Assembly (NCBI RefSeq): GCF_001043955.1
Contig: NZ_LABZ01000025.1
Span: 88,472 to 152,471 of the forward strand
Length of the DNA: 64,000 bases
DNA from: Methylobacterium tarhaniae
GTDB taxonomy: Bacteria; Pseudomonadota; Alphaproteobacteria; Rhizobiales; Beijerinckiaceae
Direction of reading: 5' to 3'
Shown: positions 62,273-64,000 of the stretch, one piece after another
How positions within the stretch are numbered: the first letter of the stretch is position 1
How the letters are laid out: each line of letters begins with the position of its first letter
The notes under the pieces: model-generated
Databases searched by the model: none
What the model was told of the DNA's origin: nothing
The model's input: only the letters and a program-made list of their open reading frames with translations
Translations under genes and position numbers: made by a program

Positions 62273-62509
62273 ATGTCGGAATTCGCCGGACCCGGCCCGC
62301 AGCATCCGAACCGGATCATTTTCGTGACCACCGTGGTCGTCGCTGTCTCGACCTGGCTCGTGACCGGAAACGTCCTCTACTTCATGCTGGCTCTCGTCGG
62401 CTGCGCCGCCTTGCTTTGCGCGGGCTACGCGCTGATCAGGCGCCGTCTCGGCTGGAAGCCGCTCGACGCCGATTACCTGTTCCATCTCATCGGCGTGCTG
62501 CATCCCTGA
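62273..62509 (+). CDS. small two-helix membrane protein
   Basis: A 78-residue protein. RIIFVTTVVVAVSTWLVTGN and LYFMLALVGCAALLCAGYAL are two adjacent membrane helices joined by a short turn, with a soluble C-terminus WKPLDADYLFHLIGVLHP. The size and layout recall exopolysaccharide-repressor (ExoX-like) proteins, but no sequence signature confirms this. Start ATG 62273 preferred; an upstream ATG adds 11 residues. Confidence 0.55.
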   Translation: MSEFAGPGPQHPNRIIFVTTVVVAVSTWLVTGNVLYFMLALVGCAALLCAGYALIRRRLGWKPLDADYLFHLIGVLHP

Positions 62510-62904
62510 GCCGTTCGGCTCCGGCCCTCGGCTCTGATCTTCCGCCCCCGTGCGACTGCCGTCGCGTCGCGCAACACGGCACCCGGGCTGTCGGCTTCCA
62601 ATGCCGATAGCGGTTCTATAAAGACAAGAAAAACGAGTCGAAGAGTTTTTGCATTGCTATAAGATACATGCTTTCTGATGTTTTGCAGCGAACAACGTCA
62701 TGATTTTGCACATGCCGGCATCCGGATCCGAGCGCCGCGACGCGCAGGTTTAAGCATTTATTAACCATATTGTTGGAATTCGAGCACGCGAGTTTCGCGA
62801 GCGTGTCCAGCTGCCGCACAGCCACGCGTTCGCCCCCCGCCTCGTCCGCTCGGTGCAAGATCGGCTCGTCCGGACGACGTCCCCCACGCCAAGGAACGTC
62901 CCCG
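62510..62904. other. gene-free stretch before the autotransporter gene
   Basis: No gene. The centre (62620-62780) is markedly AT-rich for this genome (for example GTTTAAGCATTTATTAACC) and is the probable promoter or a horizontally acquired boundary. Confidence 0.4.
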
Positions 62905-64000
62905 ATGTCGCCCGCCCACGCCTCGCCCGCTGCGAACCGACCCGGCACGATGCGGCGCCGGCGCGCCCTCTCGCTCCTGACCGGTGTCAGCGGCGTGGCG
63001 CTGACGATGGGCACGGGGCTGTCGGACGCGGCTGCGGCGGAGCGGCCGGTTCCGGTCGTGGTGCGCGGCGAGAACGGCCAAAAGGCCGACGATTTCTTGA
63101 TCAACCTCAACGGATGGCTCGGCCACGACGGCACGCCGGGCAAGGATGGCGGCAGTCTCAGCCTGATCGACCTCGACCCGCGGGCCGCGGCGGCGAATCC
63201 CGCCGCGTCGATCGCGGCCGGCTCGGTCGGCGGGACGGGCGGCGCCGGGTACGAGCGGGGATGGAACTGGCGTGCCGGGAGCGTCGGCGGGCGCGGCGGC
63301 TCGGTCTTCGTGACGCTGGCCGAGACCGTGACGGGAGCGGGCGACCAGCCGGCACAGCTGCCCCGGTTCTGGGTCTATTCCCGCGGCGGCACCGGCGGCG
63401 ACGGGCAGATGACGCCGGGCGGCGGCGGCGATGCCGGATCCGCCGGCCTGATCCTGTCGTCGCGGGTATCCACGCAGGGCACCGCGTTCCAGGGCGTCCG
63501 CGTCACCTCCGCCGGCGGCGATGCCGGCCACGGAGGCCGCAGCGACACCGACGAGTTGGAGCGCCGGCGCGGCGGCCTCGGCGGCGAGGCCTCGCTGCGG
63601 CTGACGCGGACCGGGGAGGTCGAGACCGGCGGCGACCGGGCGACCGGTCTGGTCGTCGAGTCCCTCGGGGGCGCGGGCTCGCGCAAGGGGAACGACGCCT
63701 ATAACGGCCACTACGCCACGCCGGGCGGGCCCGGGGGCAGGGTCAGCCTGGACAATGCCGGCCGGATCGCCACCCGCGGCGACTTCGCCCTCGGGGCGCT
63801 GGTCCAGAGCGTCGGCGGCAATGGCGGCATCCAGGACACGACGGGCGGCGGCTATCCGGGCGCAAGGGGCGGGAATGGCGGTTCCGTCGACGTGTCCAAC
63901 GACGGCAGCGTGAGCACGACCGGCGCCTACAGGCCTCGGGAGCGCGGCGCAGTCGGGCGGCGGGCCGGGCGGGAAAGGGCGGCGGCAAGGCCTTCGGCAC
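62905..64000 (+). CDS. glycine-rich autotransporter-like protein, 5' part
   Basis: A partial gene running off the right edge; at least 365 codons are present. The N-terminus has RRRRALSLLTGVSGVALTMG, a basic signal sequence ending near DAAAAE. The passenger region shows loose repeats of SVGGTGGAG, SVGGRGGSV, SRGGTGGDG and QSVGGNGGI, with NDGSVSTTGAY units, typical of large autotransporter passenger domains in Rhizobiales. After the TAC codon ending at 63930 the frame becomes Arg-rich, while the frame shifted by one base gives GLGSAAQSGGGPGGKGGGKA, the expected repeat. This means a frameshift in the gene or an error in the sequence. Confidence 0.7.
   Translation, partial: MSPAHASPAANRPGTMRRRRALSLLTGVSGVALTMGTGLSDAAAAERPVPVVVRGENGQKADDFLINLNGWLGHDGTPGKDGGSLSLIDLDPRAAAANPAASIAAGSVGGTGGAGYERGWNWRAGSVGGRGGSVFVTLAETVTGAGDQPAQLPRFWVYSRGGTGGDGQMTPGGGGDAGSAGLILSSRVSTQGTAFQGVRVTSAGGDAGHGGRSDTDELERRRGGLGGEASLRLTRTGEVETGGDRATGLVVESLGGAGSRKGNDAYNGHYATPGGPGGRVSLDNAGRIATRGDFALGALVQSVGGNGGIQDTTGGGYPGARGGNGGSVDVSNDGSVSTTGAYRPRERGAVGRRAGRERAAARPSA

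Overview
The window is high-GC DNA with dense, strongly codon-biased genes. The gene set (aa3-type oxidase operon, HWE-family kinase, Rrf2/HxlR/IclR regulators, PRISE reductase, GH65/phosphoketolase cluster, integrase relics of a type I recall from Methylobacterium) points to an alphaproteobacterium of the Rhizobiales, most likely Methylobacterium-like. The genus is inference from protein style; there is no rRNA gene to fix it.

Layout. 0.1-4.7 kb: stress and detoxification genes (SDR, methyltransferase with Rrf2 regulator, glutathione transferase, isochorismatase-like hydrolase, LysR). 5.3-7.8 kb: two small unknown genes and a P4-type tyrosine integrase, ending next to the 3' half of a tRNA-Gly gene. 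7.9-19.4 kb: an 11.5 kb segment bounded by two identical 42-bp tRNA-Gly 3' ends in direct orientation, each followed by about 440 bp of related flank. It carries an aldo/keto reductase, integrase and LysR relics, and the most interesting content of the window: a type I secretion ABC/HlyD pair with no RTX protein, three acidic proteins that share a paired-glutamine motif (Q-x5-Q), one of them built of six 28-residue repeats, and a LuxR-type regulator with a degenerate receiver. I read this as a mobile, undescribed secretion system for acidic repeat proteins, possibly surface fibres.

20-23 kb: relics, a glycine-zipper protein, an unlisted 50-residue membrane protein and a membrane histidine kinase. 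23.5-28 kb: a polar amino-acid ABC transporter operon ending in an atypical AroQ-like gene, with a divergent GntR regulator. 28-33.5 kb: IclR/TRAP solute-binding pair sharing a perfect palindrome, EthD-like proteins, PRISE-type reductase and divergent HxlR regulator. 34.5-35 kb: integrase relic. 35.3-40.5 kb: cytochrome c oxidase operon in the order DUF2189-II-I-III-like-III-IV on the minus strand. 41.4-47.3 kb: two divergent multi-PAS sensor kinases.

47.7-58.2 kb: broken MHYT gene, universal stress protein, and a sugar-phosphorolysis cluster (two GH65 enzymes, beta-phosphoglucomutase, phosphoketolase) that could turn stored disaccharide into hexose phosphate and acetyl phosphate. 58-64 kb: integrase relic, SMR transporter, serine hydrolase, HdeD-like fusion protein, small membrane protein, and the 5' part of a glycine-rich autotransporter-like gene that runs off the right edge and seems frameshifted near the end.

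Positions 1-120 hold no gene I can support. All calls come from reading the sequence by eye; no database search was run.
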